DNA of 64,000 bases from Lineus longissimus (GCF_910592395.1 NC_088310.1:7755501-7819500); one strand, 5' to 3'; positions 1-12,839 are shown, counted from the first letter of the stretch. The notes: a model not told the origin generated them from the letters alone. Made by a program: numbers and translations.

Positions 1-1140
1 ATATGATGGTGCATGTATCTTAAGCCGGATAGCCTGCTGAATGACATAGAATGTAGAAGTTTTAAGACATTAACTTGATTCAAGATTTGATGACGAATAT
101 ACCTGGATCTCTTCGAATGTGACAAGTTTCATTTCAAGATATTGATTAGAAAAAAACCCCTAGACCCGCATAGTCACAAAGGGCTTTCATAAGGAAACAT
201 ATCTTCTCTGCATATTTGTAAATCAGAAATAGATAGAAATGAGCACCGCAGTTGATAAAACCTAATTTTCACAAAGATGGCACTCAACCACCTTGCGCGA
301 CCATCTCCGCTGTTCATTGGTGTTGAGCGCATTCCAATCAAAGCTACGCAAATGTCCGTAATAGAAAGATAATGACCGGATGAAATATTGGTCAGCACCA
401 AGATAAACCTTGAAGACTATCAACATATAACTAAACGGACCGATTGTAAGTCGCCGTTATCAACTTAACGGTAATATATCGTTGATAATTGTTTCTTTCT
501 GTTGTATCGAACAACTAACATCTGAGTAAAACCCATTATCAGAGATTGCGTGAGTCTGAATCACAAGATCGTGATGTAGTCCCAATAGATCGATAGCCTA
601 TCGTCTATTCCGCTATTGGGATGGCTGTTCGACTCTACCAATATCCGGTTTTGTATGTAAAAAACCTAAACGAATCCAGTAAACGTATGCTGGAGTATTA
701 ATTACTAACATTTTATCATAGTTGGGTCGAATTCACCAATGCAAGATTAACAGTTCTGTAGGCGCCTTTCAAGTTAACCTGAGTCGAAGCCATGATGGGC
801 ATTTATCACAACACTGCGCAACGAAACGGAAATCTTTAGTAAATTTAATGTCTCTTGATATTCCATTAGTATTGTGTGGTGATTTATCGTGTATATAAAC
901 GAGGGAGCACAAAATAGATACGAAACGGGTAGGGTACTGGGCAGAGGGTTGATTTGGTAGTAAACTTCGATAGTTGTTTGTTGTGCATTTGCTTTACGAA
1001 GAGCTACGTGTGACGATGAAACGAAGTAAGGTGACATGGCGGCGGTAAATGTATATCATCTACGTAACAATGGTGTTTTCGCGCATGACCTGATGACACC
1101 ACAGACCTTCGTTTTGTCGTTCGTAGCACAGTTGCAAAAT
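1..1140. other. unique AT-rich non-coding sequence
   Basis: No supported gene. Short open frames on both strands overlap each other and show no splice-like edges. The only structure seen is a short hairpin at 581-620, with CCCAATAG pairing to CTATTGGG. At 993-1018 there is a TACGAAGAGCTACG string that matches the arm of the foldback family described at 13.4 and 43.6 kb, perhaps a fragment. Confidence 0.5.
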
Positions 1141-1378
1141 CTGCCTGTCGATACGAGGACGAACTAAATGATGTGAGATATACGAACGCTTTGGTATGAG
1201 GAGATATACAACTGTCCATTCTGTCGAAGTGAAAACCTCTGAACGGTGGATGTTCAACTGCCTTTCGATTCCCGGACGAACGAAATGATGATGTCCGACA
1301 ATACTAATCCTCAATTATTTTGCAGTATGAGAAGATATCCTAAAACCGTCCCATCTGTCATTAATAGTATAAACCTCT
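1141..1378. repeat. diverged tandem direct duplication, two copies
   Basis: Copy one is 1141-1240 and copy two is 1258-1378. Both run in the same order: CTGCCT.TCGAT, then GGACGAAC.AAATGATG, then TATGAGRAGATAT, then GTCC..CTGTC, then AAACCTCT. The second copy has about 20 extra bases in the middle. The shared blocks are long and collinear, so a local duplication followed by decay is more likely than chance. No coding frame is shared by the two copies. Confidence 0.7.
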
Positions 1379-1747
1379 TTTTTGAAATATGTTATTGATA
1401 AAGTACTGTGGACGTTCACCCGAATCCGATATAATTTAGAAAGTGCTTTTTCACCCTATTCAGCACAATAACACCAAAAAAATTGAAAACCATAATTGAC
1501 TTCTATATAGCTGTAAGACGCTTGTTAAAAATACCGAGAAAAGAAATGAAATTGAAATAAAAATGCCAGTGTATGAGGTGTTGTGTCATTGTGCTAAGGG
1601 CATTTTAATGGTGTGACTTCTTGTACTTTATCATCAAATTTGCGTCTACTTGTCTGATTACGCGAACGAAAGGTCTGGTGTTTCAGCCAAATGGTCACGC
1701 GCGCTTTAACTAAGTAAGGGGAGCCAACGACACCGAATGTCAAAAGA
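1379..1747. other. non-coding, nothing seen
   Basis: AT-rich sequence with homopolymer A and T runs. A minus-strand frame at 1594-1776 has no supporting features. Confidence 0.5.
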
Positions 1748-2026
1748 TTATGGTTTGAGGGAACTTCTCGACACATATTTTTTACTTTTCTGTCTGATTA
1801 GTAATGCTATGTAAGAGCGCCAGATAGCGAGGTGGAGTTTTTTATGTTTGGTCGTGTCGATCCACCTTCTGAACTTTAAAAAAGTTGAAACGTTCTCGTT
1901 GAAAACGAGAACGTCTGGATCTTGTCTGGATCTCGTTCTTCGGCCACTATCACTATCAACGGCCTTGCCCCTACAGAGTGTAACTCGTTTCTTGCTTGTT
2001 GGATTTTGCATTTTTGCATTTTCCAT
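1748..2026 (-). CDS. weak open frame, possible exon or relic
   Basis: A 92-codon minus-strand frame starting at ATG 2026. The protein is basic and polar (for example KKRVTLCRGKAVDSDSGRR) with no domain I recognise. It faces a plus-strand frame starting at 2123, so the two would be divergent with about 100 bases between them. A short perfect hairpin (1890-1914) lies inside it. Length is within what chance gives in a 64-kb window, so it is recorded only as a candidate. A decayed transposon is an equally good reading. Confidence 0.12.
   Translation of the reverse strand: MENAKMQNPTSKKRVTLCRGKAVDSDSGRRTRSRQDPDVLVFNENVSTFLKFRRWIDTTKHKKLHLAIWRSYIALLIRQKSKKYVSRSSLKP
1890..1914. repeat. short perfect hairpin
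   Basis: ACGTTCTCGTT at 1890-1900 is the exact reverse complement of 1904-1914, leaving a 3-base loop. Next to it, GTCTGGATC is repeated twice in tandem (about 1913-1931). No role is evident. Confidence 0.8.
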
Positions 2027-2122
2027 GTTGTACTCGAGTATGTTTTGTCTTTCGAGTTGTGAGCTTTATGCCTAACTTTCGTATTCGACTGATTATAACC
2101 AAGTTTGACGACCGACATTTTC

Positions 2123-2323
2123 ATGACCCAAAACCCGAACGCGAAACCACCATTGACGTTGACAGATGTTTATAATCGCCTCCCCGTTAGTGTCGTTGAC
2201 AATATGCTTAAGCTGCTTAAGTTCCATCACAGCCGTCATCCAACTTATGATGTGGGGACGTGTTTACCTGTCAATGACTGCTCTGTGATAAATGCCATAG
2301 AACAAGAGCCTCCCCGAGTGTGA
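2123..2323 (+). CDS. weak open frame, possible exon or relic
   Basis: From the first true ATG (2123) the frame gives 66 codons. The composition looks protein-like, for example TLTDVYNRLPVSVVDNMLKL, followed by HHSRHPTYDVGTCL. No family is recognised and no conserved motif stands out. The end has only a poor GT donor (GTGTGAG at the stop). I keep it because amino-acid composition is better balanced than in most chance frames here, but confidence is low. Confidence 0.15.
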   Translation: MTQNPNAKPPLTLTDVYNRLPVSVVDNMLKLLKFHHSRHPTYDVGTCLPVNDCSVINAIEQEPPRV

Positions 2324-5300
2324 GTGTACAAAAACTCTTTACAAACCGCAGGTTCTAAAGCACTCGTCTATATATTATCCGCTTTGAGAAACGAGACATG
2401 CTAGTAATCAAGCAGTTGCGAGTCCTCCAGAGGTAATGGCTTAGTGTGATGCTCTTGTCAGATAGTTGTTCAGACAGTCCTTGAATTTTAGAGTAACCTG
2501 TCCATTATCAGGTATGCTTTTTCAAGCCTGACTCCAGTTGAGTCCTATAACTAGCTAGGAAGAAGTGGTACTTAAATCTTGTCTGCATCACGTGACTATG
2601 GTAAATCATGTGACCAAGTTCCACAACTGGTCAGACCGCGACAAAGAATAAATATGTTGTTTTAATCACTGTTTTACGACCTACTTTAATTCTAGTTTGC
2701 GGGATTCTGCTTGAAAGATCACAGAAAGGTTTATTTGAAAATCTGTATGAGATTCCGCCAAAGATAGGAAGTAATTAGAGTGCATCCCTGGCGCATCATG
2801 TTTGATATAAAAATGGGATCTAAATTGACAGAAGGCGAAACGAAAGGTAATTAGCACTATTCGTATCGACTTTCATGCTCTTTTAAATGGCGTATCATTG
2901 TGATACGATTGAAATACCACGTTAAGGATGCGATCAAAGCTGGCCTGATCAGAAACCATGTGAAGCCAATCAATGAATGAATAAATGAACATGAATGAAC
3001 TTTTTTACACCCGGATTGTAAAGAAAAAAACTTTTTACTACTTTTCACACCCTTCTTATCGACAGGTGGTATTTCAGACAGAGGCTGCATGTGGGTCACA
3101 CCAACATCCCAGCATTTATTTTTTTTTGGCTATTAAATTATTAGTTATTTATTTATTCACTTCCATATTTTTTGGATGTTATTTTTCTTCTCATCGGGAT
3201 TGTGCATCTAATGTCCTCATACAAAATCAAGTTATTCTAAATCATCATTATTGAGGCCGATTCGCCAACAAACCATCATTGTGTATCAATCGATCGATTT
3301 ATCGAACATTTAAGACGAGATTAATCAATTAATCTGGCAAGGGTCGATAAACACAGCGTTCATCAGTCGGGCATCAGCGTTCAATGGTAGTAACAAAACC
3401 ACTTGAGAAAGACATCACTGATTTAATGAACGTATTGGTAAAGTTTCATACTACGAGTCAAGAAAAACATGTCCTACTTTTGATTTTCATAACAACAACT
3501 AAATTTGACCAAATTCACTTTCGAAACCAAATTTGACCATATTCGTTATGACTTATATTGGGCACATGGACCAGGAAATCTGCCAATTTCCATATAGAAA
3601 TAAAGAGGTCATTCAAAAACAAAGTCAGGTAATTTTTTTTTTACACGTAGTACGTTTTCATTGAGCATTGACCGATGCGACCAGATAAATCAAATCAATA
3701 TGAAGATTTTGCTGGTCCTGATCTGTATAATGAAATATAATAAAATTCGATGATGGTCAAGCGAAAATGTCGACATTCTTTACAAGACCGTTACCATGCT
3801 CACCCAGCATTCAAGTGGTCTCAATCTGAATGCGATTATTCAATGAATTCTTCTCAACAGCCTGCTTGGCTTCTAGAGTACATTACAGTACAACCCAATA
3901 AAGGCATTCCGAGAGAATGGGAAGTTCATGACGGCCTTTCATCAAATAGATGTTGATACACCGTTACACCTGGGCTTCGTATCAATACTTTGGCCCGAAT
4001 ACCATACTTTTCTCACCAACTATTCGAAAAACTTTCGTTGTAAATGCTTGCTTTATGATCTTTTGCTTCGTCATGCCGCCTTGGCAGAGATTATGGTTAG
4101 GTGCTTCAAAGCAGTTCATAGCCATAACAGCAGGTCAAGTATCTCTTAGATCCGAATGTACGCATCAGTTAAAAACTACCATATTTATACTGTACATGTA
4201 TATGCCATGGGAGAACCACTTCTGCGAGGAAACTATCGAGGGACTCAGAATTCAGGCATACGAGACGACCCGGAACCTGGACTTGGCACGAAATGCCCGG
4301 AGTTCAGGATTTCGATTCTCCAGAGTGCTTTTGAGGGTACCACCGCCACCGATACACCAGGCCTGGCTGATTCTGCATCTCCTGCACAAAAAGCTCAATA
4401 AACCAAATGCTACAAAAAATGTTGAAACATTTGCACAAATGTCTAATCAGCTTTAAAAATCCCCGGTTTGCATGGCGTGCCTTAAAAAACGTTGCACGGA
4501 TAAACCTCCTCTGACCTATCCAGCGGATCACACATAGTACTGTATCGCCCACAGGTACCCTCGAATTTCGAGATACTGCGACCCTTGGATCACCTGATAT
4601 TGCGCTTTTAAGTTGGAAACTGCCGAGTAGATTCTCCGTAGTAAATGCCATTTGGATACTCTATGACAAAGCGTTTCTTGGCCATCTCGAAACCCAGCTA
4701 GCCTAATGCGATTTGGCTAGTATTTTCATTTCTAAGGGATGTTCAGGACTTAAGCAGGGCAATGTAAGCTCCAGTGAATCACAATGAATGCACCAGGTCT
4801 TGACGACAACTGCAACCAGGAGCTTAATCTATAGAAGATATATTTAAGGGGATTGGGCAATGATTCATACGACCAAACCTGCGGGTGTGCGCATGTAACA
4901 CTAGCGATGTAAAGAAGATGAACTCTGCGATATGATTCTGGAAGATAATTCGAGAGCGGTTCGTTATATAGAACCTCGAGGCAAAATGCACCATCATGGC
5001 TGCATGATAAGCATTTTTGTCATTTTAAGCAAAATACGACCAAAATTTGGAATTATTTCAAAGAAGATTATTGTTCATAGTTATAATGTTTGGTTTGGTA
5101 GAAAAAAACCTGTTCTTGTAAGTAAAATGCAAAGTAATGGAAAAGTGCAAAAAATTTTGAATTTTGCAAAATTGCAAAGTTGCAAAATAAGATACCGGCG
5201 CTAGTAAGGTTTACAATGTACATGTACATATTGGATATCGTATGGAATATTTCAATTTGCATCTAAACTCATCTTATAGACTTGTACTTGTGTCTCTAAT

Positions 5301-6440
5301 CCTATTTTCCAAAGGTATACAAACGCCCACTTACCTACAACGTTGTCGAGTGCATTAGTTTAAGTAATAGAATAACGTGGTACGTTTTAAATAATTCCGA
5401 TACATATGATAAAATCCCTGGTATTACTAAATTTCTCAACATTTTTAATATGTTGACTCTGGATTCCATTCGATACGAGTATGGGAAGTGAAGTCTGGAT
5501 CCCGAGTTTAATTTTTTGTTATCACCCGTTCGTCTGCCAAAAACTAGGAATTATCATCGTAGTGGCGTCATGAACTGATTCCAGAACCCTGAATTTATCG
5601 ATTTCATAAGATAATATCATGCCAATGTCACCTACATGTATGATGTAGTTGCATTTAAAATGATATTTCGTGGGTGTATAACCTCTGTGAGTACACATTG
5701 CCAATGGCATGTTAGAGAGAATGACGAGAAAACATATATTGCCCAAGTCCCAATGCGGAGCACATCGATGGTGGGTGTGTAGATGGGTGGGGTTTGAATT
5801 GACATGAGAGGAGACAGACCCAGCTTGACGTAATTCCCCGTTGATATAAACTCTGTTTGAAATATATGCCCCTAATTATGTTTTAATCGACGATATCTGG
5901 GCAAGGTTGTTGGCAAGAGCCATTTTGAGAAAAATAAATTACATGTAATAACATGACGACAATTTAACTTTTTTCAGGTCTAAGAGTGAATACAGGGAAT
6001 GTCATAAAAATATCGATTGCTTTATTCACGACATTTATTTTTTACAGTAAAGGCAACACAATATATTAATGTCATCCAGGCATCACAATGCCTAGATTTG
6101 GAGGCAATTTGGCTCAGCTTTGCCTTGGCCACGCATTACACAGGATCATCTACGCAAGATGCACATACCTCTAACGGCAAACTTGAGGATGACATCATCT
6201 CGTTGACAGTGGGAGGGGTGAGACACTTGAGTTTCTGAAGACGTCACCCTGTCTTCGCATCATCCTCTCACGCACATAAAAACATGGATGCCTTTGTAAC
6301 CGGAGACGTTGGATATCTAAAAGCTCCAGGATACGTCAACCTTTGATTCAACTTGCAGTAATAGGTTATTTGAGAATCAGGTTTTTTTAGCCAGTTTTTC
6401 TTCATCTGACTTGTTTATCAGTAGTAGGTAGCTTTCGCAG
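2324..6440. other. non-coding with small tandem pieces
   Basis: No supported gene. T-rich stretches lie around 3110-3180. A 10-base AAATTTGACC block is duplicated at 3501 and 3529. Overlapping frames on both strands occur at 3750-4650, the longest being 168 codons at 3950-4456 (+) and 115 codons at 4304-4651 (-). Neither has a start context, splice edges or a recognisable domain. A TACATGTACAT run lies near 5215. The rest is unique sequence. Confidence 0.5.
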
Positions 6441-6445
6441 TCTGT

Positions 6446-6780
6446 ACGATCGAAGGACGAAGGACGAAGGTCTGTGGCGTCATCAAGTCCTTTCCTAATT
6501 CATATACGTGACACACGTAAGTCTTGACTTACTTGACTTAAACCCTATTACTCAAAGTAGAGCATAGGTCGCCCAACAAGATTTTCCACTTCCTTCTAGT
6601 TTGTTTTCTTGCCAGCGTTTCGGTAACCTATAGATTATTTTACGCGGCAGTGATGATAACCCTGCGCACAACTCCCAGCCTAATTTTGGTATGACGTCTC
6701 GCCTTCGTCGTAGGAGGAATCGGTGAAATTTTCAAAAGAAATGGTCTTTACATATTTACTTCGTAGGGGTTACGAAACTT
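6446..6780. mobile_element. possible decayed copy of the TACGAAG foldback family
   Basis: Three GAAGGAC-type repeats at 6449-6470 are followed by GGCGTCATCAAGTCCT, which matches CACGTCATCAACTCCT in the 13.4-kb copy. At 6765-6785 the string ends in TACGAAACTTGCC, which resembles TGCGAAACTTGCC at the right end of the 39.4-kb copy. The arms are too decayed to define borders. Confidence 0.3.
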
Positions 6781-6785
6781 GCCTA

Positions 6786-7772
6786 TTATGACTTAAACGA
6801 TAAAGGAATATTCCTTCCTGTAAACCTTTGTTGTCTTTTTTATATCTGTGCCTCTGTCTACCAAAATATTTAATCGTCGTACTTTTTAGAGTGAGATTAT
6901 TAAACTGCGGGGCTGTTTTCGCTCTCGGGTTCTTTTCATTTTAACTATCCAAATGTCTTTGTTGTTGATGTTAAGGATCGACGAGAATACTCAAATCCGT
7001 CATCCTCGCAAAGCCTCGTGAAATAATTTTTTACCGGACAAATAATTTTGACAATACTATGGGTTGACGTGCTATATTTATATATTACTACATCATAGAG
7101 TTATTATTTTGACTAATAATTCAAATATATATATACAAGATGACCAAGCCATGGAAAACAATTATGATTTGCCCAATTTTGCAGGCATGATGGCGGCGAG
7201 TGAAATATACCTTGCCCCTCAGGATTATGGTACCACTGGCAAGGGAAGGACTATGAGCAATACCTTATTTCATAGCCTTTGATAGTTGGTTATATGATCT
7301 GCCGGGGTAATAGGTTAGCCATGGAATTTCGCCATTTTCGAATTCCAAATATCGTTTTTTGCGCCTATAGTATTATACCCGTCGTAAAATTGTGACCCAT
7401 ATAGCCTTCCCCACGAGCAATTATTAAATTTAAATGATCAAAATGATTTCTATATATAAACACGTGGCATAAAACATTTAACAAAATAAAAAAAAGCATT
7501 GTATTTGTTCAGATAAACCATGCCTCAAATTTACAACAGTTAAAATATCGTATAGGAAAGTTTACCAAATTTAATAGCAAATATTGAAAATTCGATCAGG
7601 GAATATCAGACAATGGTGTTGCGGGGAGCAATGTCGATATGTTGGCCGAATTTAGCTCCAGCTCTGCTCGTTCATGAATGCTCTTGATACAAAATCTATA
7701 CGCACTTGAATAATATCCCAAGGCATCTAAACTAATACGAGCTCCGAAATGTGTTCTCCGACTACGGAGGAA
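6786..7772. other. non-coding, nothing definite
   Basis: AT-rich sequence with an ATATAT run near 7125. No supported exon. The frame at 7064-7282 (+) has no known domain. Confidence 0.5.
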
Positions 7773-7880
7773 CCATACTGAGCTTCCTGCGTTATTACCT
7801 CCGTATAGCCTCCGCGCCATATTGACGCACATTGTCTGTATACACTGAGCAATGTCAATACATTGAGGGTCAAGATGCAG
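7773..7880 (+). repeat. interspersed repeat family A, copy 1
   Basis: Collinear with 19143-19231. Shared blocks in order are ATACTGA.CTTCC.GCG, TATT.CCTCCGT, CCTCCGC, CAT.TTGAC, AGCAATGTCAAT, ATTGA and GTCAAGATG. Both lie in the same orientation 11 kb apart, and CATTCGAC/CTCCGAC precedes each. This is presumably an old transposon fragment; the class is unknown. The 127-codon minus frame that spans it (7596-7979) is probably accidental. Confidence 0.65.
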
Positions 7881-10648
7881 ATGAACCTGCCTCAGTACAT
7901 TTTGTGTCGTGAAAGTGAATTTAAGCATTTGACCAAATCTCGTATTTTTCGTCGCACTAAGGCTGCTATTGCAGAACACGCATTTTGGCTTGGGTCAATC
8001 GTTTAACTGTACATCAAGTAGATCTCAGCTCTATTTTTCATGTCCTTCGTTTTTTCACACTAAATGGTTCGAAATTATGTTCCAAGAAGCCCCAGTATAG
8101 GCTTAAGTTGCAAAGTGCAGGGGAAGCATCCACTGCTTTTCAAACTGGTATCGTATTAACCTCAGAATCCTCTTTTTCTTAGTTCACTCACACAAAGTGA
8201 GGACTTTCTCATTCATGCCTCTTCTTAGAAACAATATCAAAATAGTGCCACTACACCCTCTTTACTAAAAGCCCTCCCCTAAAACGAAGAAAAAAGCGAT
8301 ATCAGCACTATGGGCGCATTCCGCATGCAGTCTCTTTACAACCATAACTGGCATCGATTGTTAAATCTATTGTAAACATTTTCAACACTAAAAGGAAATT
8401 AAAACAGGTAATGCAAAAATCATAAAAAATCATAAAAAATCACCAGCACGCTAACGGTATTGTTAAATTCTGAGTAGTGTTAGAGCACTATTAATGAGAA
8501 ATCGCTTATACATGGTTCCAACACAGATTCAATAAAACTACAGTACATGTGATTTAAAATTCGAAGAAATATTTCGAGCTCATGACAAAGAAAGAAAATT
8601 TCATGTCTTATATTTGTAACAGGCAGTAAAACGGAGTTTAAAAGTGGATTTCAGAAGTCAAATTTAATCTAGCACTTTGTCTTTCTCAACCGCAACACCA
8701 AAGTATTGAAAGAATCTGATATAAACTAGGTCAGTCACCTGATCATTCTTAACCAATGGGCACTCGCAAATGTTCGGAAATTCTCGGAATACTTCGGGAA
8801 AGGGCCCCAGTGTTGCTGTAGCCTTTTCATCTTTCACACCAACAGATATTGCACGCTGCTAGCGAATACAGACTCTTGGTGCATCAATGGTTTGTTATAG
8901 ATAATAAACGCCACTTTTTTCTTCTGAACTGATTATTCGAAGTAGGTGTGCAGCAAATTCTAAACCTCCCTCAGCGTTGAAGGGTGTAATTTCAGCAGCG
9001 AGGTAATCACGAATTCGATTTGGATCAAGGAGACCAGATATAAAAGTCGCTGGATCCTCGCCGAGGTTTCAGTTGGGAAGCGAACTTATCCATGTTGTGC
9101 TCGAAATATGAATAAAAAACACCACGGGAATTTCTTTCCTTGAAACACAGCCGATGATGAGGATGATTTGTTACGTTTTTTCAACACAACAATGGGCATT
9201 GTGCTCAGCTAGGCATTTTTTTCGAAGGGTCATAGAATAGTTGGCACATTTTCCACATGCAGCCCACGAAAATGCACTTTATATGTTATTGAGATGGGGT
9301 GGGGCACGTACCTTCACCAGGTGAAACCTAGACATTCCTAATTGAATTGTTCGTCTATGCTGCAGCGGACTCAGCTGGCTATATCTCGCATGATACGTCA
9401 ACTATTCTTAGCTGGTAAACTGCAAGAAGGCAGGAATTTCTAGCCAGGTCAAGCTTGGTATGAAAATAGGCCTTTATTTGAAACAATTTCGCCAATAGGA
9501 ATCAACAAAACATTCCTTTTTTTCTCTTCGCACCAATATCACATACATTGTACATATGATTCAATGCCCTGCATAAGATCCAATTAATCGCAGCTACCTC
9601 GCATATATTAATTTCCTAGGCAAGCTCCTATGATAACACCAAAAAACAACAACGTCTCTTACCGAAAATAAACCAAGTCGTTAAATTCTCATTTGCTCTC
9701 AGAATACACCGGAAGTCGTTGTACAGGAAACCCACATCATTACCCATAGATTTATTGGTGCAATTGTAGGCAGTTAATGCTAAATGCTACGATATATCGG
9801 AAAAAATCACTGCCGGGTTCTTTTACTAGCATATTTTGTGTTAGCATCAATCAAGAACAAAATATTTAAAGGGGAACGCAATTCGTTTACATGTACATGT
9901 ATCTGTCAGATACTGTTGGTCAAACTAAATCTATTTCATATTTCTAACGACGCCAGGCGACGCAAATAGTTAGTCATGATGCATGCCACATGCGTTATAA
10001 ACCAATGCTGTAAGCTTTTAAGACCATTCTTCACCCTCAACAAGGTTGCGCAGTCTTCCGATGCAGTGGCATGGACGACTCCACGATACAACAGAATGCA
10101 CTCGCGTCTATATTGTAACTGATGCGGGCCGTTGAATTCACAAGACGCGGCACCAGCTAATAAATGTTGCAGTTCAATTCAAGATGATAACAAGAGACCG
10201 CCCCCGTCTCGCGACATGTTTTTATTCAAGAACGGATGTGAAAGAAGTCACACCAGAGTGTGTTTACTTTCAGCTAAATCGTCATAAGACGACAGCAGCA
10301 CGCTCCGGCGACTGCACTAGCGAAACCAGCCGCAATTTCCTTAGGTAACAGACGTTTTAGTGCATGATTCTGTGAATACCAAAAGCATAGAGCACGTATA
10401 TTTTACATTTATAAATATGAATTCGCATTATTGATAGGGCGACGGGTTTTTATTAATAAGTCGTTATGGCACTCAGACGTACTGCTGACAGTCTACTCTG
10501 ACAAACGGGGTTTCACGGCATGAAGACACTGTATATGGTGGGGTCAACTTATTTTAGAAAACGTTCTTCAAGACGTTTTGTGTAAATACTCCTTTTTCAT
10601 TTATTTTGCCCCGTGTGCATTTCCACTGTGCTCGGCCGTATGAGAACC
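7881..10648. other. unique non-coding sequence
   Basis: No supported gene or large repeat. Small features only: CATAAAAAAT twice near 8424, and TACATGTACATGTA near 9890. The frames at 7985-8182 and 9784-9969 have no domain or splice support. Confidence 0.5.
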
Positions 10649-10822
10649 CAGTCATGGCTAAATTCTTTTGAATAAGTCGTTACCTGGGGAGCATACATTG
10701 AACAGATTTTAGTCTTTCCGTCACCTTTGCCTTCGAGCAGTCATGGCTAAATTCTTTTGAGTTAGTCGTTACCTGAGGAGCATATATACATTGAACAGAT
10801 TTTCAGTCTTTCCGCCACCTTT
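10649..10822 (+). repeat. tandem duplication, two copies of about 85 bp
   Basis: Copy one is 10649-10730 and copy two is 10738-10822. They share CAGTCATGGCTAAATTCTTT, then AGTCGTTACCTG.GGAGCAT, then ACATTGAACAGATTTT, then AGTCTTTCCG.CACCTTT. Divergence is low, so the duplication is fairly recent. Confidence 0.85.
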
Positions 10823-10851
10823 CCTCTCCCTACATGAACATGCAGCCTACA

Positions 10852-10937
10852 CCCTCGCTCCAGAATCTTTCCATACAAAGCCGGTACCCTAGCTCCTGAA
10901 TCTTTCCATAAAACGTATTTTCTATTGAAAGATTCTG
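10852..10937 (+). repeat. second small tandem repeat with inverted half
   Basis: CCCTCGCTCCAGAATCTTTC at 10852 recurs in diverged form (CCCTAGCTCCTGAATCTTTC) at 10887. GAAAGATTCTG at 10927-10937 is the inverted form of the same core, so a short foldback can form. It directly follows the duplication at 10649-10822. Confidence 0.6.
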
Positions 10938-10939
10938 TT

Positions 10940-12595
10940 AGTTCCTGTCTCAAACCAGACGTTAAAACGAGTCATTCGCAGCTCACTAAACCTTATTAAC
11001 GGACAGCGAAGGCCGTAGACAGTTTAGAGCTGTCTCGTAGTTGATCCATTAATGGGACAAGCTTAGTCCCCCGATTCTGCACACACAATTTGCTCCAGTT
11101 GATAAGCTTACGTGGAACATGCACCAGTGGGTTTGTCGTTTTGTGAAATATCATGGAAACGAAAAGGCAGGGGGATGTGGGTATTACAGTGCGAGTATTG
11201 AGAGACCAATAAAGACAATTGATTCAAGAAGTGGTGTGTTTCAAAAACAAGAGGTAACAACTTTTTACCGTTTCGATTAGTTGATAGCGTCAACGGCAGA
11301 CCAACCGATGGAGAGAAACAGCATTTCCCAACGCAATGTCGGCGTCACCCTTTCCATAGGTATAGCTTTTTTGCCCCCGTTATTCTAACCATAAATTATG
11401 AAACTTTCTAATATGACAATATTTCGAACACCCTGCATTGTACAAAATATGCATATCACAGGAAACGACTGATTTTCCGCTTTACCGGCACTTAAAAATA
11501 TTTCAATAAAACGAACGCTGCGTATGCGTAGCTTAAAACGGTGTATTGGCCTTCCTTTAAGGCGCGCCTTCGTTGTTACTGCGTAAAGAAAAGACTTATT
11601 TTACAAAGGCAAAGTTGTCTTTGTGTTCTTAAAACATTTTATCATCCTATGGATCAGATATTGGTGTGGGAGTAGAGATGGTGATGGGTTACCTTCAGCG
11701 TGGAAGCAAATATTTTGAAATGGAATAACTGGGTTCAAAATGGATGTTTTCTGATGAAGCTTGAGACAATACAATCATAATGCAGTTAAAAAAGCATTAT
11801 AAAGTAAATCAACAGAAAGGGCACATGAATCACTATTTTCCGGAAACATTTTTCTCTTGATACGTATGTACATGTAAGGTAATGGTTTATCAGTGAAGAC
11901 CAGTTTCACGGTGTATTATTGGTTTCAGCAAGAACAAATAAAGATTAGTCTTTATAAATTCTTGGTTTCAGGTTTACCGACTGCGGGAGTGACATCATGT
12001 AAACAAACAGACATAAGATAAGTCCTTCTTATTTTGAGCGGTGTAATGCCACGCTGGGCTTGGTTCGATATTCTAAAATACCTTGGTACCGTAAAGTCAA
12101 CTTTTAAATGGAAAATGCATAAGCCTCGTTCTGAGAGCGGAGTGTTTTGGACACGCAACCAAGATGCTCTACCAAAGTTCCCTCGGGTTGCACTAAAATG
12201 TGGAAACCATGCACACGTCACGTCAATGGAATTTCAGCTCACTTCAGCAGTTTGAGGCTCTCAAAACACTGCTTCAAACAAAAATCAGCCAAGGAAGCAT
12301 CAACCACCCTAAGTTTTTTAATGAGCACTACACATATTTGCCGAGAAAAACGCTCCAAATAGCCCATTTGCGCGGATTTTAGCATCACTTGAGCGAGCCG
12401 ATGCGGACTTCCTATGCGCGCTGTACAAAATGTACATGTCTCATTTTCTGTAACGTTGCCGTAACATAATGTAAACAACGGCGCTACCGGCGCTCCGGCC
12501 GGGCCGGCGATGGATGGAATTTGCCAAATTCGCACATATTCAAGTTATTTTCGTGGCCTATCTTTTTAAGTTTGAGGTAATTTAGAATAGAAATT
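10940..12595. other. unique non-coding sequence
   Basis: No supported gene. Overlapping frames on both strands at 11952-12535 are mutually exclusive and unrecognised. GC content rises at 12480-12510 (GCGCTCCGGCCGGGCCGGCG), just before the hairpin at 12.6 kb. Confidence 0.5.
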
Positions 12596-12681
12596 GAACC
12601 CTCGGCTTCGGACCTTGGTTGAGTTACCAAGACACCCTCGAGTGTCTTGGTAACTCAACCAAGGTCCTCCGCCTCGGGTTC
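12596..12681. repeat. long hairpin with a perfect 26-bp stem
   Basis: Positions 12610-12635 are the exact reverse complement of 12642-12667, with a 6-base loop (CCTCGA). The stem extends outwards to 12596 and 12681 with 9 of 14 further pairs, ending in GAACCC/GGGTTC. A transcript from either strand would fold into an almost fully paired stem of about 40 bp. It could be a young MITE-like palindrome, a double-stranded RNA or hairpin small-RNA source, or a recombination-prone palindrome. No terminal duplications are obvious. Confidence 0.9.
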
Positions 12682-12839
12682 AATTCCTTAAGCCTGCTAC
12701 ACCTTTTAGTAGACGATGCGCACGGATCCAATCTGCTAGGTTCGTATGCTGTAGTACGAGGTCTGTCGTCACTTCCACCTTTGATAAACTCGATATCGTT
12801 ATCCATGATGAGTATATGATAGTCGATGCCATGCACCAA
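12682..12839 (-). CDS. weak open frame next to hairpin
   Basis: A minus frame starting at ATG 12839 reads MVHGIDYHILIMDNDIEFI and continues through the hairpin to 12624. The part outside the hairpin (about 53 codons) is acidic and well balanced but unrecognised. A plus frame (12619-12819) covers the same DNA. Chance cannot be excluded. Confidence 0.12.

Noticed and set aside
3928-4149. MTAFHQIDVD string recalling a reverse-transcriptase motif (xxxYHQIxxD)
   Set aside because: Only one short motif-like string; none of the other RT blocks or a YxDD box follow in any frame, and the frame breaks soon after.
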